DNA of 64,000 nucleotides, taken from Nymphaea colorata (Eukaryota > Streptophyta > Magnoliopsida > Nymphaeales > Nymphaeaceae). The position numbers and the translations under genes are program-made. The notes below the pieces were generated by a model. That model was not told where the DNA came from. It saw only the letters and a program-made list of their open reading frames with translations, and did not search any database. Below are positions 46,672 through 58,188 of the stretch, in pieces; position 1 is the first letter of the stretch; every line of letters begins with the position of its first letter. The stretch covers positions 5,602,575 through 5,666,574 of the forward strand of contig NC_045144.1 of the NCBI RefSeq assembly GCF_008831285.2, given 5' to 3'.

Positions 46672-46960
46672 GTAAGTCACAGGATTCTTTTAATTTACTG
46701 CCGCACCCGAGTCGCATCGAGTCGGGTGCGCACCGGACATGAGTGTGGCCCCGACACACATTCGAGTCCAATTAAAATGTCTTATTACTAAATTACTTTC
46801 ATAATATATGTTGTTCTGATTCAATACAATTATTCAAATATGTTATATACATTAATAAATAAATTATAATAACAATATATGCATGCTTATTCTGTTATAT
46901 ATATAATAAATTTAAAAAAAAAAAGAAAATATCTTCACCGCACTCTGATCGGTGACATAG
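46672..46960. mobile_element. MITE-like element, copy 3, with perfect 8-bp target duplication
   Basis: A 289-bp element is flanked by AGTATGGT at 46664-46671 and 46961-46968. The left end reads GTAAGTCACAGG and the right end, reverse-complemented, CTATGTCACCGATC, the same TAWGTCAC core as the elements at 2313 and 2832. Near the left end is a perfect short palindrome around CACCCGAGTCG...CGAGTCGGGTG. No coding capacity. Confidence 0.8.
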
Positions 46961-46968
46961 AGTATGGT

Positions 46969-48109
46969 CAAAGGCACGATATTTTTTATTTATTGATGCC
47001 ATTGGAGAGTAGAACAGAAGCGTCGCTTTAATGGTTCTACAGCCCGGTTATTACTTAACCAGGGGATTGAAAAAAGACGAACGGCATTGAACACCTGGTC
47101 TGGTCCGATTAATCTCTTTTTTCTGTGCGTGGTATTTTTAGCAAGTCATTCTTTTGGCATAGCTGTTCCTATACCGTGCATAGTTAATCCTCATTTAATC
47201 GTTCGCCCAAAAAGAAAGACAAAAGGAAAAGAAAAGCGTTCTAAAAGAAGACAAAAGGAAAAGAAAAGCGTTCTAAAAGAAGATATAGATTGATCACCTT
47301 TGAACTCTTCATAGTTCATAGTAATACTTCCTGTGTTCAACACCCAGGAACTGCATAGTAAAGAACTGATATCTGTAACACGAAAAGATGCCTGAAACAT
47401 GAAGGCGAAGCAAGCCAGGTGCTACCATGTTTAGTTTCAGGTATGTTACTTTCGAACATATTTTTTTTCTTTATGTATCATAAATTTAAGTGCTCGTAGG
47501 TTCTTATTGGAGACCACCAACAATCATCATACAGTAACATGGCCACTTCATATGCCATCAATACAAATCAGGTTGCAGAAGGACGACAGGGAAGTCATCC
47601 ACTCACTTGGTTAACGTATCAAAATCGAAGACACTGCCAGTCTTCTTTACCAGGCGCTCAGCAAACTCTTAATTTCAACTGACGCGAATTCCACAGAAGC
47701 AAAAAAGGAAAAAGTAACCGACGCAAACCAAAATTGGAAATGGTTACACTATGTTAGATCCTACGCAATCAGGTTGAATCAATCTCATGGACTCTTTAGG
47801 TACAGCAACAAGTGTATGTGTGGTGCTAAAGAGGAAAAGAACAGGAAAAGAAGGACAGTGGACAACAGAAACCTGTAATAAAATTCTAAATGTAGATTCT
47901 ATACCACGTCAATTAAACATAATATTGTGAAGGAGAATGAAATGGCAAAGAAAAATGAGAAAGAAGTGAAAGGCAATCTACATTGTGCAGTCAGCGACAT
48001 TGTCAAACAGCAGCACGTGTGTACCCTCATAAATTCCCTTTCCCTTCCAGGAGCAACAAGTCGAAGGGGAGAAAATAACATCTCAAGTTTGACATGTTGT
48101 CGGACACCA
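46969..48109. other. Intergenic region downstream of the RPN12-like locus
   Basis: No gene is recognised. A 2 x 32-bp tandem duplication at 47218-47281 gives a short Lys-rich frame that I do not regard as a gene. Confidence 0.4.
47218..47281. repeat. Tandem duplication, 2 x 32 bp
   Basis: The unit beginning GACAAAAGGAAAAGAAAAGC is repeated exactly at 47218-47249 and 47250-47281. Confidence 0.9.
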
Positions 48110-49720
48110 TCACACAATGCCTTGCAGTTCTCTTGCATGGCTGAGTGTCTGATCCATGAGGTGCAAAGAAGGGATCTCCTTGCAAGATGTTATTTCCTTC
48201 GCCTTCTGGAAAAACACACGGCCATTTCTTACCTCCCAATCGGGATGCTCCTGCACAAAAACCGGAGCAGCATAATGTTAGCAATCGAAATCCGTCATTG
48301 ATCAAATATCAGGAGATAAAACAGATTGGTCTACCTTTTATCCAAGAGATAAAATGCGAGCAACATCAAGTGTTTGACGGATTTCAGCTTGGTGCACATA
48401 CACCAAGGAGAATAACAAGAGAACCATAGATGGAGAGAAAATCCCTGATGAGTGGACATGATCAAACGATACTAGGGAAGCGTAGCTAGCATGAAACAAG
48501 ATCAAAATATACCACCCCCACATGGATACTTGAATTTTATTCCAGTTTTGCAACCCTTTCTTTGCTAATGGCTACCCTCTTGGCAACCTGATCCATGTCA
48601 TACAGGCAAAAATAGTTGACATAACGTCCATTGATTTGGTTAGTGGCAAGTTTCCTAAAAGCAGTAAATACTAAATAAGAACCTAAAGAATTAAAAATTG
48701 CATGTGAAACGTAAGGCAGAGGAAGCGATGGGGTTATGCCTCAGTAACAGGGTCACAAGCAGGAAAAGATAATGTTGGACTAGTGGACCTTAACACACAA
48801 GTTGACATCCTATGTTCTTCCGAGATTTTCTGTTGTACCAACCAAGATGCAATCTTACCAACCCACCACTCTTAAGATAAGGGCCAATGATGCAGTAATG
48901 AGAAGGGTTAGCTATAATCCCCATGGAAGAATGCAACGGAAGCAAGAGCAAGGAAAATAACAACCCCAACTAGGTAGTTTTCTGATCATCATACGGTGGT
49001 AGTTCTCCGTTTGAAGCTCCAATGGAATGTCCTTGGTGATACCAACTACTGTAAGACACCAACTGCAGGTTCAAACAACTAAGGAAGCTAATTAATCCAG
49101 GCCAGGTTCAAATCGTGTACAACTCATCTGAGATCCAAACAAACCCAACTTATTTAGATAAATCTGCACTTAGCCTCAACATCGGTAAAGTGAAGAAACT
49201 CATACATGAAAGAAAAAGGCAAAATAATGGTTAACTTTGTACCTCAGTAATATATTCTAAGAGTTCTTGTTCAGAAGAGAACATCAAGATCTGTTTAGCA
49301 TCAGCAATGGTCAAGTAATCATAGGCTTTTTCACTGCAACCTGCTATTTCATCACTGCAGGGAAAATATCACAATTGAAAGTGAATACCTGTGCTAACAA
49401 GGTCTGTTATTTTATTCTCAACATCAAACATAGCCTAAAAGGTAAAGGAGGCACTACCGGACTGTCTTTTCAAGGAGATCCATGTAGTAGACGTAGGTGC
49501 TATGTGGAACAGTTTGCCTAGCACTTAGCACACGATTGTAGGCTCCTTCCATAAAAGCTGCTTGAGCTCTAGAGCATGCTTAATACAAGGATTCTCCAAT
49601 GCACTAGCAGGAAGAAGCTCCAGTTCAGTGTGAAATTCTGCTATTCTATTCTGAACCAGAAGCCTTAGAAGATTTAGGCCCAAGATTTGATACTCCTGAG
49701 GTGATGGAGGAATAAGGCCA
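48110..49720 (-). pseudogene. 26S proteasome lid subunit RPN12-like, 5'-truncated and frameshifted
   Basis: RPN12 (PSMD8 type) is a lid subunit of the 19S regulatory particle. Three minus-strand exons are collinear with its C-terminal two thirds: 49458-49720 (PPSPQEYQILGLNLLRLLVQ, AEFHTELELLPASALENPC, then FMEGAYNRVLSARQTVPH), 49243-49354 (DEIAGCSEKAYDYL, ADAKQILMFSSEQELLEYI) and 48110-48250 (EHPDWEVRNG, VFFQKAKE, SHARELQGIV, stop at 48110-48112). All three use proper GT-AG borders in matching phase, so this is a duplicated or degraded genomic copy, not a retrocopy. A one-base deletion near 49567 shifts the frame between KHALEL and AAFMEGAY. The first exon or exons (about 95 residues) are not found before the MADS gene at 51841. 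If the deletion were a sequence error, the missing 5' end would still argue for a pseudogene. Confidence 0.85.
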
Positions 49721-50860
49721 CTGCAGCACAAGTGTTGAATTGTCAAGGAGAATAACAAGGCAAACAAAGAAAATACTGTCAAGCACAATTTGGAAAAGCA
49801 AATAATATGCATCCATCTTTCTCTTCATCATCAAATCAGATGACTTCAAAGGAGGACACCGACACATGAAGACATCCAAAAGAATCAGGTCTGCAGTTAA
49901 ATCCAACATCAGCCAATGTTGAGAGTGGAAGTTCAAAAGGATCACGGGGCAGTCTTTCAAAGATATATCAGGATCCATGAGGAACAGAACAAATGCCATC
50001 TACGGTTTTTTTTCGTTTTAATATATAAATATCAGGGCATCCTGACATATCAGAACATGCATTCCCCATAACACAGAATCTGGATTGATATGAATGTCAG
50101 TGTTGAGTACATATATGAAATGCCAGACATAGGCAAGCCACAAATACTGGATAAATGGCCATACATGTGAAGAGCTCCCTTGACATCGCTTTGAGGATGG
50201 GCTTAAGCCTTAAGGCCTTCCGACGGAAGGAGGTTAAGATTTCAAAACAGAAGGGGTTGTGTCTCGTAATCATAATCTGGAAAAGGTTTGCCAAATATGC
50301 ACACCCCCCACAGACAGAGCTATGCAGTGGCTGCCGAAGAATAGGCAGTTTCAATATTGCTTTGCAAAATTGACTAAATTGTTGGGAACAGACATGGACC
50401 ATGTTTTCTATCAAAAAATATGGTTTTTGTATCTTGAAACTCATCTTATTGTCGAGTTAACAAATCTCATAGATCAATGCCTTCAATTTCTAGCTTTCAT
50501 GCAATAGATCCACTCCGCAAAAACAGGACATGCTAACCATATCATTGATACAATTAAAAGAAAAACCAGCACAAGCAAAACAATCATGTCATATTATTCA
50601 ATTGATCAAAGGTCTTATGGCAACGCATTTCACGTTGACCATGTACAAAGCGTCACTTAGCCAAAAGGCCTACACGTATGATCAGAAAGAATTACCTCCT
50701 CCCTTCACCCAAAAAAGAAAAAAAAGAATACATCTGACAATCGTCCAAGAAGCCAATAAACTAATATGATTGAACAAGGCGTGGAGAAGGAGACACAAAT
50801 TAAAAGAAAAAAGGGTTAGCGAAAGATTTTTTATTTGAAAAAGGAACGAGAAGAAAAAAT

Positions 50861-51841
50861 CTAAAACTCATAATTCATACTATCATCATCATAACCCAAG
50901 TGGGAGAGACCAAGGGTGCAGGCATCATAGAAAGAGCTCCCAATGTCGATCTGACCGTTAAGGCCACCGGTGGTGAAGCCGAGATTGGGGTTGGCCTGTT
51001 TGGACATTGGCAAACACGAGGGGATGCAATCATCAGTATTAAAATCGGAGAGATCAATGGTGTAGGCATCATCTTCTTCGCTGGAGAAGGAGCTCCCGAT
51101 GTCGATCTGGCTGTTAAGGCCACCGGTGGTGAAGCCATGATCGAAGTTGGCCGGTTCGAACATTGGCAAGTACATTGGGTTGCCATCATTAGCCTTAAAC
51201 CCATAGCCACTAGTACTGATAAAGGAAGAGGCTAGATGCTCGAAAGCAGGGGGAGGAGGAGGGGGAAGGGCAGTCAATCCGGCATCAAATCCAATGCGGG
51301 TGTTACTAGGCATCCTGAGCATGAGCTCCTCGTCGAGCCCCGTTAGCGTCGATTTCAACTCCTCCATGGCCGGAAGCAGGTCGTCCAGTAGGTCGCGGTC
51401 GAGGTTGTTCATGTCTGCATCCCAGCCGTCGATCGCCTGCTCATTGCATGTCTTGTCCTGCAGACGTTTGCTCTCCTTCTCGACCTGCTGGAAGAGTCCG
51501 TCGTGCTGCTGGTTGATCTCACGCATGGTGCTGGATTGGTGGGTCGCAGGGTCCGCATCCGACGTCCGCGGGCTGGGGAGGGAAGAAGACGGAGACGACA
51601 CATTGAGAAAGCGGTGGACAACGGAGTGCACGGAGGGGCTGCCGAATGAGTAGGATTTTCCGGCGGGGGAGAAGACAATCACGGCAATCTCAGCACCGCA
51701 TAGGATGGACAGCTCGCTGGCCTTCTTCATGAGGCCGTTCCGACGCTTCGAGAAGCACACGTGACGCTTGTCTTTGTCCTCAATCTTCTTTATTTCAATC
51801 TTTCGACGTCCCATTCTCCGACTCGGACCCTTATTCACCAT
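50861..51841 (-). CDS. Type I (M-alpha, AGL62-like) MADS-box transcription factor
   Basis: One intronless frame of 326 residues, as is usual for type I MADS genes. The MADS domain starts at Met10 (51814): [60 protein letters not shown], followed by [10 protein letters not shown], the M-alpha style ending. I chose the ATG at 51841 (MVNKGPSRR) because AGL62-like proteins carry a short basic leader; the frame is open to 51943, and 51814 is the alternative. There is no K domain. Residues 95-200 are Ser-rich then helical and acidic, followed by a proline run (LPPPPPPAF). The C-terminus has a 52-residue tandem repeat. Relatives act in female gametophyte and endosperm development; that role here is inference. 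Confidence 0.93.
   Translation of the reverse strand: MVNKGPSRRMGRRKIEIKKIEDKDKRHVCFSKRRNGLMKKASELSILCGAEIAVIVFSPAGKSYSFGSPSVHSVVHRFLNVSSPSSSLPSPRTSDADPATHQSSTMREINQQHDGLFQQVEKESKRLQDKTCNEQAIDGWDADMNNLDRDLLDDLLPAMEELKSTLTGLDEELMLRMPSNTRIGFDAGLTALPPPPPPAFEHLASSFISTSGYGFKANDGNPMYLPMFEPANFDHGFTTGGLNSQIDIGSSFSSEEDDAYTIDLSDFNTDDCIPSCLPMSKQANPNLGFTTGGLNGQIDIGSSFYDACTLGLSHLGYDDDSMNYEF
50939..51172 (-). repeat. Internal duplication in the MADS-box C-terminus
   Basis: The coding block for LPM...ANx...[17 protein letters not shown] occurs at 50939-51016 and 51095-51172, offset 156 bp (52 codons). The core of the two blocks is nearly identical at the DNA level (GTTAAGGCCACCGGTGGTGA in both), so the duplication is recent or under selection. 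Confidence 0.85.
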
Positions 51842-52440
51842 AATGGAATGATCTGTTGATAATGAAGGACGACAAATACAACCTGTTAATCTGCAGAAGG
51901 GACTAAGAAGGAGAAGAGGAAGGGACGACGGGTGATTGATCATCGCCGCCGGCCGCTCTAAGTCGGATGCAAGGAAAGCGTGGGGTCCGTCCTGAGACGA
52001 CCCTGCCCTCTTTCAAAAACGAAGGAACTACTGGGGGTCGCCTTCGTCCGTGGCCGACGCAACCTACCCAGATAGAGAAAGACAGAGAGAGGGACGTCCG
52101 TGGCCGATGCAACCTACCCAGAGACAGAGAGACGGAGAAAGGGAGAGAGACTCACCTGAGGGAGCTTGGAGACGGCCTCGAGGAAGGACGGGAAGGTGGA
52201 GAGAGCGCAGAGAAGGGAAGGAGAGAGAAGACAGCAGAGAGACTCTGCCCGTCTTCTTGAAAGAAATGGCGCGTTCGATGTTAATAGCGCCCCTTTTTGA
52301 AAAATGGCGCGCTGCCCGTTGGACGTTAACATCTGCGCTTTCAAGAAAGTTGGACTTACCTGAATTTCTTTTCACACGATTGCGGAGTTATCGTTACAGT
52401 TGAGAGCAATCCATATACGTCAAAAGAAATGGAAGATATT
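51842..52440. other. Upstream region of the MADS-box gene
   Basis: GC-rich and purine-rich on the plus strand. It holds a 2 x 50-bp tandem duplication (52046-52145) and two short ATGGCGCG-containing segments near 52266 and 52303. No TATA box stands out. Confidence 0.4.
52046..52145. repeat. Tandem duplication, 2 x 50 bp
   Basis: The unit starting GTCCGTGGCCGACGCAACCT lies at 52046-52095 and 52096-52145, with the second half of copy two diverged within the AGAGA run. Confidence 0.85.
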
Positions 52441-53269
52441 TTGGTAATTATTTGAAACAAATTGTTGTGTTAATCTTTTTCGATTTTTTTGTCTTAACAA
52501 AAAGTTTTCTGTTTTTAATTAACTGAGAGTATTTTCTTCATTGGCCATGTTGGTCGATGAAAATTTCATACACCAGTATAACGTACATAAGCAGCTTCAT
52601 TACTATGTTGTTTTTAACAAAATTCCAAGCATAATTTCAACACATAATATTTTAAATTTACATATACTTCATAAAGTGGGGTATGTATCAAAGTTTCCCT
52701 GTTTCACATTGTCGTTTGTGAGTGAGTTACATCATTTGCGTTACAAACTTACACATTAAGTATGTCTATTGGTTAATAGAGAATCTAATTTACCAATGGG
52801 GCACAAAATGCTATGGTTCTTACATATGGCTTATTAATAGCTATTAAAATGTTAAAAAAACCTATACAAAGTAAAATATATTAGAAAAAAGTATTAAAAT
52901 GTACGATATATTTGTTTTTTAGCATTGTTTTTCAAAATATTGTGATTTTTCCACTTTTTTAAATTTTTTCGTTTTCTTATATTATTTTCTCAAAAGAATA
53001 TGTCGCATCGTGTTGGACATATGCATACAAGAACATACTATTTGGGTCAAAAAAACAATAGCAAGCGTTGTCCATTAGTTTCAAGTCTACATCAATTCAC
53101 TTTAGTAAAACCCAACAAAGACTGCTTGTCGCCATTATTACTAGACCAATTTTTTTTTTTTATGGGGTACTAATTGGGGCAGTGATCCGGGTCTTGTGGG
53201 GTGGGGTTGACACTGGACAAGTCCACCCTCATAAATTCACTAAAAATAATTTTAAAGTTGGTTCTATCT

Positions 53270-53605
53270 GGACATGGGCATCAAGCTGGCCCAGCCCAAC
53301 CCGACCCAATAAGAGTTGGGCCCAAGTCGGCCTAATGCCCAAAAACTGAGCTTGGGCCTACCCTGCCCAGTTCGATTAAAATAAAATAATATTTTTTAGA
53401 TATAAAATAAAATCTTTGAATATAAAATATATTTTTAATAATAAAATATATATTATTATTAAATAAAATAATAAAAATTAAAAAAATTGTTAATTGGCCG
53501 AATCAAGCCCCATCGAGCAAACCCGATATATTAACAGGCCAACGCAGGCTGACCCGATATATGGGTTTTCATTGGCCCACCAGCTCAAGCAGCTAATGCT
53601 ACATC
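53270..53605. repeat. Possible MITE with GGCCCA-rich ends and an AT core
   Basis: GC-rich ends (CATCAAGCTGGCCCAGCCC on the left; TTGGCCCACCAGCTCAAGC on the right, which is roughly the inverse) flank an almost pure A/T core (53380-53490). The inverted ends are imperfect and I found no target duplication. Confidence 0.4.
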
Positions 53606-54038
53606 TCTGGTAGTGATCCAACATAGGTCCTGAAGGTAATTTAAATATGCTTGACTAAGAATTTAGATATAAAGATTGGAGTCCTGGCAACCCATGTATG
53701 TTTCGGTATAAATTATAATGAAAGCAGCTTATTGTCCAAGGATGCCAATGGATTTGATTGGAATCAAATGTACCATTTGCCATATTTTATTTAACCGATG
53801 TTCATGTGTTTAATACGAATTCATATTCAAATATGAATCATATCTAATTTTTAAGCTCACAATCTGAATCCAATAAAAATTTTTGGCTTTTATATTCACA
53901 TCTGAATTAGACCCAAGTCCAACCTTCAAATTCACTTCTGAATCTATCTAGGGGTTCAAGGTAAACTTAAGGTGTGCGTATAGTACGAATGATTTATAAA
54001 TCTCAGGAAAATCTAAAGAAGTATGATTACTCTTGTTG

Positions 54039-54162
54039 AATGGGCTAAGAATGGCCAAATGCCATAAAATTAACAAGGGGTTACTTTCCCTTACATCTTT
54101 AATGGGCTAAGAATGGCCAAATGCCATAAAATTAACAAGGGGCTACTTTCCCTTACATCTTT
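54039..54162. repeat. Tandem duplication, 2 x 62 bp
   Basis: The unit starting AATGGGCTAAGAATGGCC lies at 54039-54100 and 54101-54162 with a single T/C difference, so it is recent. Confidence 0.93.
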
Positions 54163-56482
54163 AATGCAGATAAAGTTATGAGAATATATTGTGGTTATTT
54201 GTAAAGGAATAAATATATCAAAAGTGAAAGAGATGAAGGCTCTAGGTATTGTTGGGTAAGCAAAAAGACTATTTCATCTTATCACCCAACAAGAGGGCTC
54301 CCCACTGTTTCCTTATGCCCATGGGGTATCAACCCTGTTTTTGGTGTTGTGGATGAAACTCCTTCTATGCTTTAACTTAGATATATTACCTTCCCCACCC
54401 CCACCCCCAACCCCCTCCACATCCCCACAGGAAATTGTTTTCATGGGAATTCAAACTGGCTATATATTAGCTCCTGCTCCGTCCAGTGCACCAACCCCTT
54501 CAAGGTTCACATCTCTAGGTATTGGTTGTAAAGAGTTTTGATTGTTCATATTATGTCTTGTCTTACTTTCATTAGCTAAAATTAGTGTTTGAATCTACTT
54601 AAATTGTTGAACTATCATTTGCTGCCTTAGCTAAAACTTCTCCCATGGCCAACAGTGAGGACATATGGACCTTGCGCAAACATTCTCTCGTCTATTTCAA
54701 ACTATTATCGTAAGAGGTCATTTAGCACCTTGTTACATCAATAACTAGCCAGGAGATCCTTCTAATCTGACCATGTATCTCAGTTACCACCACAACCATA
54801 GAACGATGAGTCCAATTGACTGTCAGCATGAGAGTAAGTCAGGTCCTTGCCCCATAACCTACGAAGAGAACTACATGAAGCTCCACCGAGTGGTACGGCG
54901 CCTATGTACCTAATTTCATTTATTTCAGTCTTTGATCCCTTACTTTCTAAACAATAGTTATGTTGGTCTCCTCTATTTCCAATCCAATGAAATGCATTCT
55001 CGTGATCCATCATTCATCAATGTATAATCATGATATTCTTGAGACACTATGGATAATATTTTTTAATCTTTGTGGGTTAGAAACTTTTAAGAAATTTATC
55101 TTTTTAGTTGGTTTTGCTTCGACATGTTTATAGTGCATGCAGGGTTTTGGATTCTATTTTAACGTATTTATGACATATAAAAGGTACAAGTGAATGAATC
55201 AAAATCAAAATCCATTTTGAAGAATGGTTCACAAGTGCAAAATGACTTGCCTCCAAGGGCATTGCTCAAACAGGCAGGCTTGGAGCATGTTATGTGGTGC
55301 GTCTTCAATTCGATGGGTCCTACATGCAAGTTGAAGCACGTGACAATTTTGTCACTTAGTATCGATGTAGTTCTAAACACTGGGGGCAAGGGGAAGGAGG
55401 TAGGCTTCGGTTGTCGCCCGGGTAATAAGATTAATCCTTCGGTTCACCAAGAGTGGAGAATGACCTTGATGAACTCACAAATACTCCTCCATCGTTTTGT
55501 GATGAAATAAATTATGAAAATTCTCTCGTGCATCATTGCATATGACGTGTTGCGTGACATTTGCAGACGTAGTAGTTTTACCTTCTTCATTTTGCCTATC
55601 TTATGTTGTTTTTTCAAGTAACATGCACAGCCCTCTACTATAATGAAAAGGAAATATCATTAAAACATTGGATTCAATTGCCCTTGGTAAATGTGTTAGA
55701 AACCATCATTAAACTATAATTTAGTGAAATCAAGGTGTTACAGCCTTTTCCAACTACCCTGGGAGAAATGACTCCTGAAATCTTGTCCAAGGAAAACTTG
55801 TAGTTTCTCAATGTCTCCTTTGCTTTAGTGAGCAGAGAAAAACTTGTAGTTTTTCAATTTCTCAATCTTTTTTTACTTGGATAAGCAAGAGTATTTCATC
55901 CTACTACTTTTCTCTATCTTTCATTTTCTTGACTAAGAAGGAATATTTCATCTTACTATCCATGAAGAGAGCTGAATCCTCCATCTAACCCCTCATCTTC
56001 TTGAGATATAGGGTCTGCTTTTAGTGTCTCAAAGTGCCTCCCTACCATGCTTTAACTTGTTCATCAATGACTCTTTTTTTAACATAAAGAGTTGATGATA
56101 CTTGGGAGATTCAAAATGGAGAGTGGCTGCCTACCAGCCTCCATCCCATCCATTATACCAACTTTTCAAACTTATTAAAGAGTAATCCTTTCTTAACAAC
56201 ATTTAAAAAAAAAATTGAAAACACCTGGAAATCCATGCTAAAGCATTGGTCTGACATAAAGGATCAAGTTCAGTGGATCCCTCTTATGTGAACATGAACC
56301 TTCACCAAATGATCACAGGCTATAGATCAGCGGATTGAGATGATGCAATTATTAGATTGGTTGATGACAAACTTCAACAGACTCATGTGGTGGGATTCTT
56401 TGAAAGAAGACCGTCTCTCATGGCATGGCAGGGAAGAATCATTAGGCGATGATGCGTCCTCCATCACAAGGCCAAAATTGGT

Positions 56483-57290
56483 GTGAATGGATATGGAGCA
56501 CCCCAGCTCCCTATTCAAGATCGACTAAAGAAAGTGGGTTTTCAACTTCCTAGTAGCTGCCCCCTAATGGAGAGGATATTCTTCACCTCTTCTATCTGTG
56601 CAAATTTCTTTATAACGCGTGGAGTAGGGTGGTGGGGAAATTTAACAGGAAGAGGCTTCCTCATGCTAATGTCAGTCAAGAATTCAAAAAGTGGTTTCCT
56701 ACATCCTTCAAGAATGAGCCTGTTCCCTATGATGCAATTATTTCTCTAAAGAATGTGGATATTCATAATGATAAGATTTTCACTAACAAGAGTTTCACAT
56801 CCTCGGTCTGGGCTGCTTGTACTGAAGCTATTCTCTCCATTTTTTGGAAAGCTCAAACCAAGGAAGTGGAGTTATGGATAAAGCATGGGATCATCACCTT
56901 CCCATCGTTCCCAGCGTTCTCCCGAGGTCCCATCATTTATATGCTCAACGTTACCTTTGGGGAACGGGTGGTAGTTGGTGTCATGCACAACTGTGCCGGG
57001 CAATACAGAGATCGAGTCGAGCTGTACAGAAATGAGGAAGACCACCAAATGCATGAATTGACGATCCTAGGAGAGCTGCTTCAAACCTTTTCTACTGATT
57101 TCATGGAGTTTGCTGTTATAAGCAACGCCGAAAGAAGCTTCTCAAGCAAGCCATAGAAGGTAGAAGCAATTTCTTACGCCAGTTCCCAATGTTGTGCTCA
57201 AGGATTTATAATGCTACCATGTTGGATGAGGATCTCCTTTCTCACAAAGTTGACAAAATTTTATTCCGATGTAAGGAGCTGTAACTTCTG
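56483..57290 (+). pseudogene. LINE (non-LTR retrotransposon) 3' remnant
   Basis: The plus strand encodes a piece that resembles the zinc-binding region after LINE reverse transcriptase (zf-RVT: QDRLKKVGFQLPSSCPL, then FFTSSICANF), but the second pair of the usual cysteine/histidine ligands is missing. In another frame it continues as RVVGKFNRKRLPH and a region placed like the RNase H tail of plant LINEs (56629-57156). The frame switches at least once and the reverse transcriptase core is absent, so it is a 5'-truncated, dead copy, as most LINE copies are. The frame from 56760 on has no motif that I recognise. Confidence 0.5.
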
Positions 57291-57945
57291 CTTAGTATTT
57301 TCTGTTCCGCATAGTGTCATGCATGTTTTTGGTTGGCACCTCCTGTTTTCGTTGTGCCAAAGTCCAGCTGAGCTAGTTTGAGTCTTTTTGTAAGAATTTT
57401 GTACAGCTCCGCTTTCAATAAGGGTTGGAAGGCCTAACCGTCCAGCAGCCTTGCATTGGAAAATGCCCGGCTGCTTTAGTTTGCAGTCTGCATGTGAGAG
57501 TGTACCGGCAGTGCTCGTGTCCTCTAAACAGAAAATTAAACACTTGACTATAAGAGTCTGCAACGTGTAACCATAACCACAAGCTGAAACAACTGAATAG
57601 ATGGAAGATTTCATTCACTCATTTCTGCATTTTCATAAGCACCTGGAGAAGGATACAGGAACGCTCCTTTGTTTGGTAAGCAGCTTTGAAGACACTTGAC
57701 ACAAGAAATCGACAATTTTTTAATGAATGCAAGCAGTAGGTGCTGCACTCATTAGAAGCCACACTACTTCTTATAACGTGGCTCGAACTCATCTAAACGC
57801 TATAAAAATTGCCCGAAACCGTTAAGCACCCAGTCGATCTAATCCCCACCTTCACATGCTCTGAAAAGCTGGCAGGATTACGGAAAGGCTGGGAGAACAA
57901 AAAAGGCACGAGACAAAAGCTCTGTGGATGAATGGATGGCCACTC
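57291..57945. other. Left flank of copia-2
   Basis: No gene is recognised with confidence. Frames on the minus strand at 57261-57618 are short and carry no motif. Confidence 0.35.
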
Positions 57946-58181
57946 TGATAAACTTGTGAAAGTGAGGAACAGAAAGAAAGAGAGGAAGAAAGTATCACAC
58001 TTTGTATTCATGACAGACCAACATATTTATAGTTGGTGTTACACAGTTTTGGGTAAGCCTCTCAATGAGATAACAGAGATCTTGTAGGGATTGGATCAAG
58101 CTGTTGATAAAGATGAAACAAAACTGTTGTGATACCAAGATTTTTGTTATGGAAAGTTTATCAGTTGAGATCTTTCCAACA
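57946..58181 (-). repeat. 3' LTR of copia-2
   Basis: 236 bp from TGATAAACTTG to TTTCCAACA. The adjoining CTCCCCTTC (58182-58190) is the polypurine tract read on the other strand. Confidence 0.93.
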
Positions 58182-58188
58182 CTCCCCT

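Larger units (their letters stand above)
52441..56482. other. Intergenic region with repeat debris
   Basis: No gene is recognised. It contains a probable MITE (53270-53605), a 62-bp tandem duplication, and around 55250-55395 a block related to 41345-41500 (GCTCAAACAGG, TTATGTGGTGC, ATCGATG/ATCGATA, GGGGCAAG), which marks a shared repeat family of uncertain class. Confidence 0.4.

Noticed and set aside
47087-47293. Short frame with a hydrophobic start and a Lys/Arg-rich end that looks like a secreted basic peptide
   Set aside because: Its basic tail is created by the exact 32-bp tandem duplication, and there is no supporting context.
49646-50444. Minus-strand frames that might be 5' exons of RPN12
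   Set aside because: None matches the N-terminal part of RPN12, and no splice site in the right phase leads to the exon at 49720.
52064-52403. Overlapping frames rich in Arg/Glu or Ser/Leu upstream of the MADS gene
   Set aside because: They come from GAGAGA-rich DNA and the 50-bp duplication; no protein signature.
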